Positions 1 through 7,788 of a stretch of DNA of 21,351 nt are shown here, piece after piece (within the stretch, counting starts at the first letter, position 1; each line of letters opens with the position of its first letter). Origin of the DNA: Selenomonadaceae bacterium. Its GTDB lineage: Bacteria > Bacillota > Negativicutes > Selenomonadales > Selenomonadaceae. A model generated the notes under the pieces. It was not told where the DNA came from and searched no databases. It saw nothing but the letters and a program-made list of their open reading frames with translations. Both the position numbers and the translations under genes were made by a program. The stretch is taken from NCBI GenBank assembly GCA_017484235.1, contig JAFUTM010000273.1:1-21351 (forward strand), written 5' to 3'.

Positions 1-968
1 AACGTCAATATAACAGTGACAATACTGATTAACAGCATAAAATAAAATGCCGGTGTCATATTAATACCAGAATGCTTTTTAAAAAAGTGCTTAATAATAA
101 ATAATGCAATCACAAGCACGATTGCATATCCAAAAAAGCCTTGCACATAATTAAACGTTGCCCAGGTTGAAACGCGATTTGATAAAATATGGTCTTCCAA
201 TATACTGTTCTGCATATTAAATTCAAACTGATGATAAAAATTATAAAACGGCACATAAAACCATATGTTTAGGAGCAGAATGAATATAGCTGATTTAGTT
301 AAAGCCGTTAAATTTTCTCGCTGCTTCAATTGACGATAAGAATATAAAATTATACAAATGCATATAGCGGCAAGCATCAGACTGCTGATTATGTGAGACT
401 GCAGCACACAGGTACAGGCGATAGTGAACGGTATCCAATAACTGGTTTGACGGTGGAGCATAAGCCAAAGACTGATGACTGCCAGCGGCATAAAAGCCAT
501 TGCAAGTGCCTCGCCGATTGCAGCACGAGAATAAATATCAATGAGACGATAAAAGAAACCGCTGTATATCATTGAGGTTATGGCACCGAGACAATTTGAG
601 TTAAACAACCTGCTAAATGCCCAATAAGTACAAAGTACCGTTGCCAAGTTTATGAGAATGCAAAACAAGTTATACGCAACGGCAACGGAAATATTACAAA
701 GTCTAAAAATTGCCGGAATATATAAAAATAAGTTCGGATAAAAAATGCCGGACGCCTCACCATAACTATTAAATGAATAGCCGGTTATTTTAACTGGAAA
801 CTGACCGCCGGCCAGACTGTCTTTCATACCTTCAATGCGCATTATGTGAAAAATCCAATCGTGTCCGGCAATAATGTGTGAACTTGAAAAAAGCGGCACA
901 CTAATAAAAGCCGTAAATATTAAAATTATTATTAACCAAAAATTTTTATCATCTGACTTATCGTTCAT
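1..968 (-). CDS. Polytopic membrane protein, GT-C/YfhO-like, partial at left edge
   Basis: The minus strand is open from an ATG at 966-968 to the window edge, giving 322 codons with no stop, so the C-terminus is missing. The protein starts with a short charged stretch, then a hydrophobic segment at about residues 10-28, then GHDWIFH at 35-41 in the first non-membrane loop. Several further hydrophobic segments follow. An acidic motif after the first membrane helix is typical of polyprenol-sugar-dependent GT-C glycosyltransferases and of related YfhO-like or 6-PTPS-related membrane proteins (family knowledge from memory). It lies 18 bp after the stop of the family 9 glycosyltransferase, so it is probably the last or a late gene of the fucose-glycan operon. 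It may add a sugar to, or move, a lipid-linked glycan (inference). The exact family is uncertain without the C-terminal half. Confidence 0.72.
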   Translation of the reverse strand, partial: MNDKSDDKNFWLIIILIFTAFISVPLFSSSHIIAGHDWIFHIMRIEGMKDSLAGGQFPVKITGYSFNSYGEASGIFYPNLFLYIPAIFRLCNISVAVAYNLFCILINLATVLCTYWAFSRLFNSNCLGAITSMIYSGFFYRLIDIYSRAAIGEALAMAFMPLAVISLWLMLHRQTSYWIPFTIACTCVLQSHIISSLMLAAICICIILYSYRQLKQRENLTALTKSAIFILLLNIWFYVPFYNFYHQFEFNMQNSILEDHILSNRVSTWATFNYVQGFFGYAIVLVIALFIIKHFFKKHSGINMTPAFYFMLLISIVTVILT

Positions 969-986
969 TTTAAAAACCTGATTATA

Positions 987-2135
987 TCATAATTCTATAA
1001 CGCGGCACTGATATTGACCATAGGTGCGCGGAATGTCTTTAGCCGGCTGACCGTATTTATTGAGAAGTTCCTCAACATACTTCATCACGACTTCGACCGG
1101 TATATTTTTCATACACGCCATATTTTCATCACCTTGACGCGGACATTCGTGCCGACCGCACGGGTGACATTTTTCTGGTGATTTGATCAAAATATCCTTA
1201 GCGTCATACGGATAAAAACCTGGAACCGGCGAAGCACCGAACATCGTGACGATTGGAATATTCCGCGCAACGCCAATATGCATTGGTCCTGAATCTGTCG
1301 TCAAAAATAAAACGCAATTATCTAAAAGGCCAGCGACCTGTGCCAAAGTCAGCTTTCCAGTAAAAATTTTAACTTTGTTGCTGTCCTTATGTTTCATTTG
1401 GGCAATGCAGTTGTTGACAAATTCAATATCCATTGGGCCGCCCAAAAATGCAATTCCAAAACCTTTTTCAATCAGTCGATCCGCACATTCAGAAAAATAG
1501 GAATCAATCCAGCGTTTAGTTTTCCAGCTGGCTCCAATATTAAACGCAATTACCTTATCGTCATCATGAAAATTATCTTTGAATATCTGCTTGGCTTCAT
1601 CTTCAACAGATTTTGGAATCCACATTTCAAGGCCGCCGTCATCAATTTTAGTTATTCCGACTGCCTCACGTAAAACGTCGAAGTGAGATTTAACCTGATG
1701 CTGACTGCCAGGTATATAATTTTCAGTGCCAACATTCTTTGCTATGGAAGGATTGGGCATAACCTTGTCAAAGAAGAGTGAGAAACCGGGCTTGGCGTAG
1801 CCGACGATTTTATTTGCACCGCTAAACGCCGCAATTGCAGAGGCTCGCTCATTTCTGTGAAGGTTTATCACTAAGTCAAAATTTTTTGCACGGATTTTAA
1901 AAATAAATTTAATAAATGACAAAAGGTGGTCATCGCTGCCTTTTTTATCAATCAAAATACATTCGTCGATGTGTTTGTTATACTGTACAAGATCGGCTAA
2001 TTTTTTATCAGCTAAAAGCGCGATATGTGCCTTTGGGTAATTCGTACGCAGTGTTCTGAGTACGGGCGTGGCCAACATTAAATCGCCTAAATGCATTAAA
2101 TTTATTACAAGAATTTTTTGGTAATTGTAATCCAT
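987..2135 (-). CDS. Glycosyltransferase family 9, ADP-heptose:LPS heptosyltransferase-like
   Basis: This 382-residue protein has the two-lobed GT9 (GT-B fold) pattern of WaaC/WaaF/RfaF proteins. The N-terminal ILVINLMHLGDLMLATPVL (residues 8-26) carries the conserved Asp (D18). The C-lobe has the donor-binding DSGPMH at 281-286 followed by TMFGASP. A Cys cluster (C323, C326, C331, C341) is also seen in many heptosyltransferase homologs. Known members transfer a heptose from ADP-heptose to the LPS inner core at the cytoplasmic face of the inner membrane. The acceptor here cannot be read from sequence. The ATG has a GGAG 5 bp upstream. It follows fcl by 21 bp and precedes the membrane protein by 18 bp, so all three are probably co-transcribed. 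It supports a diderm, LPS-bearing host. Confidence 0.9.
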   Translation of the reverse strand: MDYNYQKILVINLMHLGDLMLATPVLRTLRTNYPKAHIALLADKKLADLVQYNKHIDECILIDKKGSDDHLLSFIKFIFKIRAKNFDLVINLHRNERASAIAAFSGANKIVGYAKPGFSLFFDKVMPNPSIAKNVGTENYIPGSQHQVKSHFDVLREAVGITKIDDGGLEMWIPKSVEDEAKQIFKDNFHDDDKVIAFNIGASWKTKRWIDSYFSECADRLIEKGFGIAFLGGPMDIEFVNNCIAQMKHKDSNKVKIFTGKLTLAQVAGLLDNCVLFLTTDSGPMHIGVARNIPIVTMFGASPVPGFYPYDAKDILIKSPEKCHPCGRHECPRQGDENMACMKNIPVEVVMKYVEELLNKYGQPAKDIPRTYGQYQCRVIEL

Positions 2136-2156
2136 AATATCTCCAAAAAAATTAAA

Positions 2157-3098
2157 TTAACGGTCTACGCGAACGGTATTATTTAAAAAGTCTTCATATG
2201 CTAAGCGTATTCCGTCTTTCAATTCAGTTTTATAAGTCCAGCCTAACTTTTGAGCTTTTGATACATCTAACAATTTGCGCGGCGTACCATTCGGCTTAGT
2301 TGTATCCCAAAGTATTTCTCCATTGTAGCCGATTATTTCGGCAACTAATTTAGTGAGTTCTTTTATCGAAATCTCCTTGCCCGTGCCCGCGTTGACTGTT
2401 TCATTGCCGCTGTAATTACTCATCAAAAATACACATAGATTAGCTAAATCGTCAACATAGAGGAACTCACGCAAAGGAGAACCGTCGCCCCAGCACGTGA
2501 CAGAAGATTTATTTTCAATTTTGGCTTCGTGGAATCGTCTAATCAATGCTGGCAGCACGTGAGAATTTTTTGAATGATAATTATCATTCGGGCCATAAAG
2601 ATTGGTCGGCATAACGGATATATAATCTGTGCCGTATTGACGATTGAGATATTCGCAATACTTTAAGCCGGAAATTTTGGCAAGTGCATAAGCCTCGTTG
2701 GTCTGCTCTAATGCTGAAGTTAAAAGGCAGTCCTCACGCATAGGCTGAGGTGCCAATTTAGGATATATGCACGACGAGCCAAGAAATTCCAACTTTTTGC
2801 AATTATTATGAAACGCAGCGTTAATCACGTTCATTTCAATCATCATATTTTGATACATAAAATCTGCCGGCGACTCTGAATTAGCAATGATACCGCCGAC
2901 TTTTGCCGCCGCTAAAAATACATATTCCGGCTTTTCGTCAGCAAAGAATTTCTCAACTTCATCTTGACGACAAAGGTCAAGCTCCGAATGTGTTTTAGTA
3001 ATTATATTGTTATAACCTTGACGCTTCAATTCACGTACTATTGCTGAACCTACCATTCCGCGATGTCCAGCTACATATATTTTGGCAACTTTATTCAA
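2157..3098 (-). CDS. fcl: GDP-L-fucose synthase (GDP-4-keto-6-deoxymannose epimerase/reductase)
   Basis: This 313-residue short-chain dehydrogenase/reductase carries out the last step of GDP-L-fucose synthesis: 3,5-epimerisation and NADPH-dependent reduction of GDP-4-keto-6-deoxy-D-mannose. The Rossmann motif GHRGMVGS is at 11-18. The active-site elements are GSSCIYP at 107-113 and Tyr137-x3-Lys141 (YALAK), in the places expected for the E. coli enzyme family. The length is normal. The start is a TTG, with GGAG 9 bp upstream and no better ATG in frame. The gene lies 6 bp after the third GT11 and in the same operon as gmd, its upstream partner enzyme, which leaves little doubt about the pathway. 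Confidence 0.96.
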   Translation of the reverse strand: MNKVAKIYVAGHRGMVGSAIVRELKRQGYNNIITKTHSELDLCRQDEVEKFFADEKPEYVFLAAAKVGGIIANSESPADFMYQNMMIEMNVINAAFHNNCKKLEFLGSSCIYPKLAPQPMREDCLLTSALEQTNEAYALAKISGLKYCEYLNRQYGTDYISVMPTNLYGPNDNYHSKNSHVLPALIRRFHEAKIENKSSVTCWGDGSPLREFLYVDDLANLCVFLMSNYSGNETVNAGTGKEISIKELTKLVAEIIGYNGEILWDTTKPNGTPRKLLDVSKAQKLGWTYKTELKDGIRLAYEDFLNNTVRVDR

Positions 3099-3104
3099 TT
3101 TAAT

Positions 3105-3974
3105 TCATCTCCAATTGTTTATTTCTTGCTTATTATCATATGGGCAAAGGCAGCCTGCCATTAAGCTAAACGAGCTGCGATCCGAAATACGATGACGACA
3201 CATACTCATCAGCTGCATATCTCTATAAGCAGTATCACCACTATTACCGCTGATATTAATTAATTTATCGCGTATGAGACTGAGGCCAAGTGATTCTGCA
3301 TTATCCGCACACCACTTTAAATCATCTGAAAACAAAAAATATTTATCAATCTGACCAATCTTTTCAAGATACTCAATGACTTTATAAAAATAATCTGGTG
3401 AACAACAACGGCCAAGCTGTGCCATATCGCCGCGCCGAATGTGTATTGCCACTGGTATTTTAGATTTTTCAATCAATGAGGCATATTTCCTATTGATTTT
3501 ATCCTTTATTTTAGGGAATTTAAACTCACGTCTAATAACTTTATCTATATTATTAAAAAATTTGTCGCCCATCCAATAACCGTGATAGTATAAGTCTTTG
3601 CCATTTATTTTCAACGTCAATTCATCGTCAACAATAATCTGACCGTTGAATTTAAGGTTAGGAGTATCGTGGTGTTCACGGATTACAACTATAGGTCTTC
3701 CTGCGTTTAAAAGTTGTTGAGCTACGCCCCAAGAACCATTTTCTCTAAGGTTAAGCATATATTGCCATATGTCTTCATCAAACATATCACTGAGCATTGC
3801 CGGCTTAAGACCAAATATTTTATTTAATTCGTATCCGTTATGCGGCACATTATCTAAATAAAATGGCGCATTGTCTATTACACATTTTTCGCCAGAATTA
3901 ATTTCCAGCCAGCGAAAAAATATATACTGAAACATCTGATTGCCCAGCCCGCCGTTCATATATACTATATTCAT
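3105..3974 (-). CDS. Alpha-1,2-fucosyltransferase-like, GT11 (divergent copy)
   Basis: This GT11 protein is about 289 residues from the ATG at 3974. An upstream GTG at 3986 is possible, but it has no ribosome binding site, while the ATG puts the GGLGNQMFQY motif at the N-terminus as in the family. Counted from the GTG, GGLGNQ is at 12-17 and the GDP-fucose-binding HIRRGD is at 182-187. The C-terminal motif, SSFSWWGAWL in the two neighbours, is degenerate here (SSFSLMAGCL at 271-280). It is clearly more distant from the other two copies than they are from each other. It probably fucosylates another position or acceptor of the same glycan (inference). The ATG lies 4 bp past the upstream stop, so translational coupling is likely. 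Confidence 0.87.
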   Translation of the reverse strand: MNIVYMNGGLGNQMFQYIFFRWLEINSGEKCVIDNAPFYLDNVPHNGYELNKIFGLKPAMLSDMFDEDIWQYMLNLRENGSWGVAQQLLNAGRPIVVIREHHDTPNLKFNGQIIVDDELTLKINGKDLYYHGYWMGDKFFNNIDKVIRREFKFPKIKDKINRKYASLIEKSKIPVAIHIRRGDMAQLGRCCSPDYFYKVIEYLEKIGQIDKYFLFSDDLKWCADNAESLGLSLIRDKLINISGNSGDTAYRDMQLMSMCRHRISDRSSFSLMAGCLCPYDNKQEINNWR

Positions 3975-3978
3975 AAAC

Positions 3979-5532
3979 TCACTCACTTTTATTTGGTGAA
4001 ATATAAAAAGCCTGCGGTACTAAAAAATAATTGGAACTGTGGAACAAACATTCTATTAAAAATAAATTTCCAGCATTATCGTTGAGGGTATGTTTAAAAT
4101 GTATTTTATTATCAATAAGAAAATTTCGTTTAAAAATTTTAGTAGACAATAACTTGTTAATTTTATTATCTGCCCAAAAATTTAATTTTTTATCGTCAGC
4201 AATATTTAATCTTGCATTAGATTTTAAATCTTTAAAAGGCTCATCAATATTTACATTAAACTTTTTATTTATGATGCTAACATTTCCAGCCTCATCTTCC
4301 ACAAAATATCCATAAGAGTGTAGCACATCTGCTTTTGTACGCTCGTTTGCAAAATACATCGTGTGCAGGGTATTTGAAAGAATTAAATCATTTCCTGTTA
4401 GCATCAAAATATAATCGCCTTTAGCGAATTTTATGCCTATATTCCAAGCAGCGTATTTATTTATTTCTTGATTCAATTTTATTAAATTTATATTATTTCT
4501 TCTGTTATTCACATATCCACAGATTCTAGCAAAATCATTTACTTTATCATCACAAATCAAAATAATTTCATAACTTTTAAAACTCTGTGACAGTATATTT
4601 TCAAGACATTTGCTGAGATTGTGCTCATTTTCATTTGCAACAATGATAATTGAAAATATAGGCTTTGTTTTTAAATCTGGCTCTTGATTAAAATCAACCG
4701 GTATCTTTGTCCAATGAGACGGTACAATATCTTTATGTCCAACTGACATACGGAACCAAGGATCTGGAACAAAGACCTGCTTATTTGGATTATTATTAAG
4801 CCAGGCTCCCCACCAGCTAAATGAACTATTTGCAATAATGTTATGTTTACACAAACTCATTAAATAAATTTCTTCAGAATCACGCGGAACGTTTTCAACA
4901 AATTCCATTGCTACATCTAATTTTAAATTAGATTTAACCCATTCCATATCATCTGAAAAGACAAATAACGTTATATTATTGAATGACTTTTTTAAAGTTT
5001 CTACACAATCTCGATAGTAATTAAGCGGCAAAATTCCAAAAAGATGACGGAATTTTGGATCAAAAGCATAATCTCCGTGACGGATATGCAATGACACTGG
5101 ACATTCTGCAGAGTGTATTTTGTTTGCCCAATTGGAAACTTCTTCCATTAATTCCGGTTTTAAAGTGAACTCGTGACGAATAATAGGTTCAATATCAGAA
5201 AAATACTTTTCGCATTGCCAGTCACCAACAAAATATATATTATCTGGATAATTCAAAACTTCTGGCAGAAAACCTTCCGTCGCGATGTTGCGTTCCATAC
5301 CGTAGTGTGTAACTTGTGGATTACTTTTATTTATTACGTAATTTATATCGTCCACAGTTGCGAAATTTTCTTTTATATTAAAGTCGTCTAACTGATAATT
5401 GCGCAATTTATAATTATTAAACTGAAATTTATCAATTTTTAATTCAACATTTAGTTTATGAGCTAATCTGCGAGCGACTGCGTATTGGAAAAGCTGATTG
5501 CCAAGCCCTCCAAGTAATCTTGTTATTATCAT
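3979..5532 (-). CDS. GT11 fucosyltransferase fused to a GT2-like glycosyltransferase domain
   Basis: This is a 517-residue two-domain protein. Residues 1-280 are GT11, with GGLGNQLFQY at 8-17, a nucleotide-sugar motif at 149-155 and NSSFSWWGAWL at 235-245. Residues 291 to about 510 look like a GT-A family 2 domain starting PIFSIIIVANENE, with AAWNIGIKFAKGDYILML at 361-378. Two things are odd. The HxRRGDY motif reads HIRHGDY, so the second Arg is replaced. The position where GT2 enzymes carry their metal-binding DxD reads TGND (379-382). The GT11 half probably adds alpha-1,2-fucose. The GT2 half may be inactive, have altered specificity, or serve acceptor binding (inference). GT11 usually runs to about 290 residues, so this is a real fusion. 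The ATG has AGGAG 7 bp upstream. Confidence 0.88.
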   Translation of the reverse strand: MIITRLLGGLGNQLFQYAVARRLAHKLNVELKIDKFQFNNYKLRNYQLDDFNIKENFATVDDINYVINKSNPQVTHYGMERNIATEGFLPEVLNYPDNIYFVGDWQCEKYFSDIEPIIRHEFTLKPELMEEVSNWANKIHSAECPVSLHIRHGDYAFDPKFRHLFGILPLNYYRDCVETLKKSFNNITLFVFSDDMEWVKSNLKLDVAMEFVENVPRDSEEIYLMSLCKHNIIANSSFSWWGAWLNNNPNKQVFVPDPWFRMSVGHKDIVPSHWTKIPVDFNQEPDLKTKPIFSIIIVANENEHNLSKCLENILSQSFKSYEIILICDDKVNDFARICGYVNNRRNNINLIKLNQEINKYAAWNIGIKFAKGDYILMLTGNDLILSNTLHTMYFANERTKADVLHSYGYFVEDEAGNVSIINKKFNVNIDEPFKDLKSNARLNIADDKKLNFWADNKINKLLSTKIFKRNFLIDNKIHFKHTLNDNAGNLFLIECLFHSSNYFLVPQAFYISPNKSE

Positions 5533-5575
5533 TTTTGTCTCCTAATGTTTAATTTATCACTATTGATTATATAAA

Positions 5576-5662
5576 CTATAATTTATTCGAAGCCATATAA
5601 AAAATGTACACTGAACAGATTATTTTGTATATTTACAATATCATCTTAACAAATATTATAAT
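5576..5662 (-). pseudogene. Scar of a deleted GT2 domain behind the 297-residue GT11
   Basis: Reading on in frame past the TAG stop of the upstream GT11 gives IIIFVKMIL after PIF-stop. The fusion paralog reads PIFSIIIVANENE at the same junction. Near the other end of this spacer, a different frame gives VYIFYMASNKL-stop (stop at 5576-5578), which lines up with VPQAFYISPNKSE-stop, the C-terminus of the fusion. The stretch TTTTTATAT and a following AATAAA are shared at DNA level. The simplest reading is that a GT11-GT2 fusion gene lost most of its GT2 half by internal deletion and gained a stop at the junction. The alignment is by eye and short. Confidence 0.55.
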
Positions 5663-6556
5663 CTAAAATATAGGCGAAACATTTACTTCTATCTTACCAT
5701 TAAATTTAGTCGGTGCTTTAATCCACTTATCTGGTATTAAATCTTTATTTGCAGTATCTTTATTAATAAACCAAGGATCTGGAACAAAGACCTGCTTATT
5801 TGGATTATTATTAAGCCAAGCTCCCCACCAGCTAAATGAACTGTTTGCAATAATATTATGTTTGCAAAGGCTCATTAAATATAATTCTTCTACGTCCTTT
5901 TCAACATTATCAACAAACTCCGTTGGCAAATCCAAATGTAAGTTATTTTTACACCAATTTAAATCATCAGAAAATACAAATATTGTAAAATTATTAAATG
6001 TTTGTTTCAAGCAATTAATACATTCAAGATAATAATCCATTGATATAATACCAAATATATCTTTCAGTTTTGGATTAGTAACATAGTCTCCACGCCGAAT
6101 ATGCAATGATACCGAACATTCAGTAGCATTAATTTTGTTTTTCCAATATTGATAGTTCTGTCCCCTCTTTTTCAGAGTAAATTCATTTTTGATTATATCT
6201 TCAATATCAACAAAATATTTCTCACTTTGCCAGTAACCATACAGATAAACGTTATCGGGATAATTAAGAATTTCGGGCATAAAAAATGGTTTAGTATGAG
6301 AGGTTTCCACGTTTTTTTCAATGACAATATTTGCAAGTCTTTGTTTACTGTTTTCAATAATAGTTTGTATTTCTTCTGGTGTTGCAAAATTTTCTTGTAT
6401 ATTAAACTCAAATAATTTATACGAACGTAATTTGTCAAAGTTATAAGAAGATTTGTCAATTTTTAATTCTGTATTCAATATATAAGCCAATCGACGTCCA
6501 GCAGCATAACAAAAAAGCTGATTGCCCAATCCGCCAAGTAATCTTGTTATTATCAT
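5663..6556 (-). CDS. Alpha-1,2-fucosyltransferase, GT11
   Basis: This 297-residue GT11 protein predicts transfer of L-fucose from GDP-fucose in alpha-1,2 linkage to a galactose-type acceptor on a surface glycan. GGLGNQLFCY is at 8-17, the intact GDP-fucose motif HIRRGDY at 152-158, and NSSFSWWGAWL at 238-248. The stretch from MSLCKHNIIANSS to VPDPWF is nearly identical to the fusion protein downstream, so the two are recent tandem duplicates. Of the three GT11 copies this one has the most canonical motifs. It ends exactly at PIF, where the GT2 domain begins in the fusion. The ATG has AAAGGA 5 bp upstream and follows gmd by 17 bp. Confidence 0.92.
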   Translation of the reverse strand: MIITRLLGGLGNQLFCYAAGRRLAYILNTELKIDKSSYNFDKLRSYKLFEFNIQENFATPEEIQTIIENSKQRLANIVIEKNVETSHTKPFFMPEILNYPDNVYLYGYWQSEKYFVDIEDIIKNEFTLKKRGQNYQYWKNKINATECSVSLHIRRGDYVTNPKLKDIFGIISMDYYLECINCLKQTFNNFTIFVFSDDLNWCKNNLHLDLPTEFVDNVEKDVEELYLMSLCKHNIIANSSFSWWGAWLNNNPNKQVFVPDPWFINKDTANKDLIPDKWIKAPTKFNGKIEVNVSPIF

Positions 6557-6573
6557 TGTATCCTTTCTCCATT

Positions 6574-7605
6574 TTAGAAAAACATATTAATATCTGATTT
6601 TACCATCATACTTACCAACTCACGAAAACTAACTTTGCGTTTCCAGCCGAGTTGAGATTCAGCCTTTGCCGGATTGCCAAGTAATAAATCAACCTCAGCT
6701 GGTCTAAAATATTTTGGATTGACATCAACTAAGAGTTTGCCCGTTTTAGAACAGTAACCTTTTTCATCAATGCCGCTGCCACGCCATTCAATATTTACAT
6801 CAACTTCATTAAACGCAGCTTCTACAAATTCACGGACGGTGTGAGTTTCGTTAGTTGCTAAAACATAATCACCAGGATTATCTTGCTGAAGCATAAGCCA
6901 CATACCTTCAACGTAATCACCAGCATAGCCCCAGTCACGTTTAGCATTAAGATTGCCTAGTGATAATTTATCCTGCTTGCCAGCCATTATCTTTGCAACA
7001 GCAATTGTAATTTTGCGTGTTACAAACTCTGAACCTCGACGCGGCGACTCGTGATTGAATAAGATACCATTACAGGTGAACATATTATAAGCCTCACGAT
7101 AATTAACTGTAACCCAATAAGAATACAATTTTGCAGCACCGTATGGACTCTTTGGATAAAAAGGCGTCGTTTCAGACTGAGGAGCCGTTTCTGGTATTCC
7201 ACCAAACAATTCTGAAGTCGAAGCTTGATAAAATTTAATTGCCGGATTAGTCTGCCGGATAGCTTCAAGTAGTTTAATTGTACTTACACCTGTAGCTTCA
7301 GCTGTGTATTCTGGCACTTCAAATGAAACACCAACATGTGATTGAGCTGCCAGATTGTAAACTTCATTAGGATGTATCTCATAAATTAAATTGGACAAAT
7401 TACAGGAATCAGTGACATCACCATAATGCAAAAAAAATCTATCTTTATAGTCCAAATTATTCATTATATGCTCAATTCTTTCAGTGCAGATCGTGCTGTG
7501 ACGACGAATTAACCCGTGCACTTCATAGCCCTTGCTTAAAAGAAGTTCGGACAAATAAGATCCGTCCTGACCAGTGACACCCGTGATTAATGCAACATTT
7601 TTCAA
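6574..7605 (-). CDS. gmd: GDP-mannose 4,6-dehydratase
   Basis: This 343-residue NAD(P)-dependent dehydratase converts GDP-D-mannose to GDP-4-keto-6-deoxy-D-mannose, the precursor for Fcl in the same operon. The cofactor-binding GVTGQDGSY is at 9-17, the catalytic T130 and E132 lie in STSELFGG, and Tyr155-x3-Lys159 in SPYGAAKLYSYW. The length and the NHESPRRG segment are typical of Gmd. The start codon is TTG, with a full AGGAGG 7 bp upstream that fixes this start. It is the first gene after the operon promoter at 7638-7667, so supply of GDP-fucose and its transfer are under one control. Confidence 0.97.
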   Translation of the reverse strand: MKNVALITGVTGQDGSYLSELLLSKGYEVHGLIRRHSTICTERIEHIMNNLDYKDRFFLHYGDVTDSCNLSNLIYEIHPNEVYNLAAQSHVGVSFEVPEYTAEATGVSTIKLLEAIRQTNPAIKFYQASTSELFGGIPETAPQSETTPFYPKSPYGAAKLYSYWVTVNYREAYNMFTCNGILFNHESPRRGSEFVTRKITIAVAKIMAGKQDKLSLGNLNAKRDWGYAGDYVEGMWLMLQQDNPGDYVLATNETHTVREFVEAAFNEVDVNIEWRGSGIDEKGYCSKTGKLLVDVNPKYFRPAEVDLLLGNPAKAESQLGWKRKVSFRELVSMMVKSDINMFF

Positions 7606-7637
7606 ATGTAACTCCTCCTATATTTAATAATAAATAT

Positions 7638-7667
7638 ATTTTACACTCAATACCTTATTTGTGTCAA
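7638..7667 (-). promoter_or_regulatory. Promoter of the fucose-glycan operon
   Basis: On the minus strand a perfect TTGACA (7662-7667) is followed after 18 bp by TAAAAT (7638-7643). It lies about 30 bp upstream of the gmd start and downstream of the PTS terminator, so it should drive the whole leftward operon. Confidence 0.75.
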
Positions 7668-7693
7668 TCAAGAATTAAAATATAAAACTCAAC

Positions 7694-7739
7694 AAAAAAG
7701 AATCTCCTCACTGATTTATATAACCAGTGAAAAGATTCT
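7694..7739 (-). terminator. Rho-independent terminator of the PTS gene
   Basis: On the minus strand AGAATCT and CACTG pair with CAGTG and AGATTCT (arms at 7733-7739/7699-7705 and 7725-7729/7709-7713), followed by a six-T run (7694-7699). It isolates the PTS transcript from the gmd promoter just beyond. Confidence 0.85.
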
Positions 7740-7788
7740 ACATTTATTTAGTTATTTAATTTAATTTAATTTCGTATATTATTAATTA

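Noticed and set aside
393..575. Short plus-strand ORF of 60 codons
   Set aside because: It lies antisense to the long open minus-strand membrane-protein frame (1-968), has no ribosome binding site, and its composition is that of a shadow frame.
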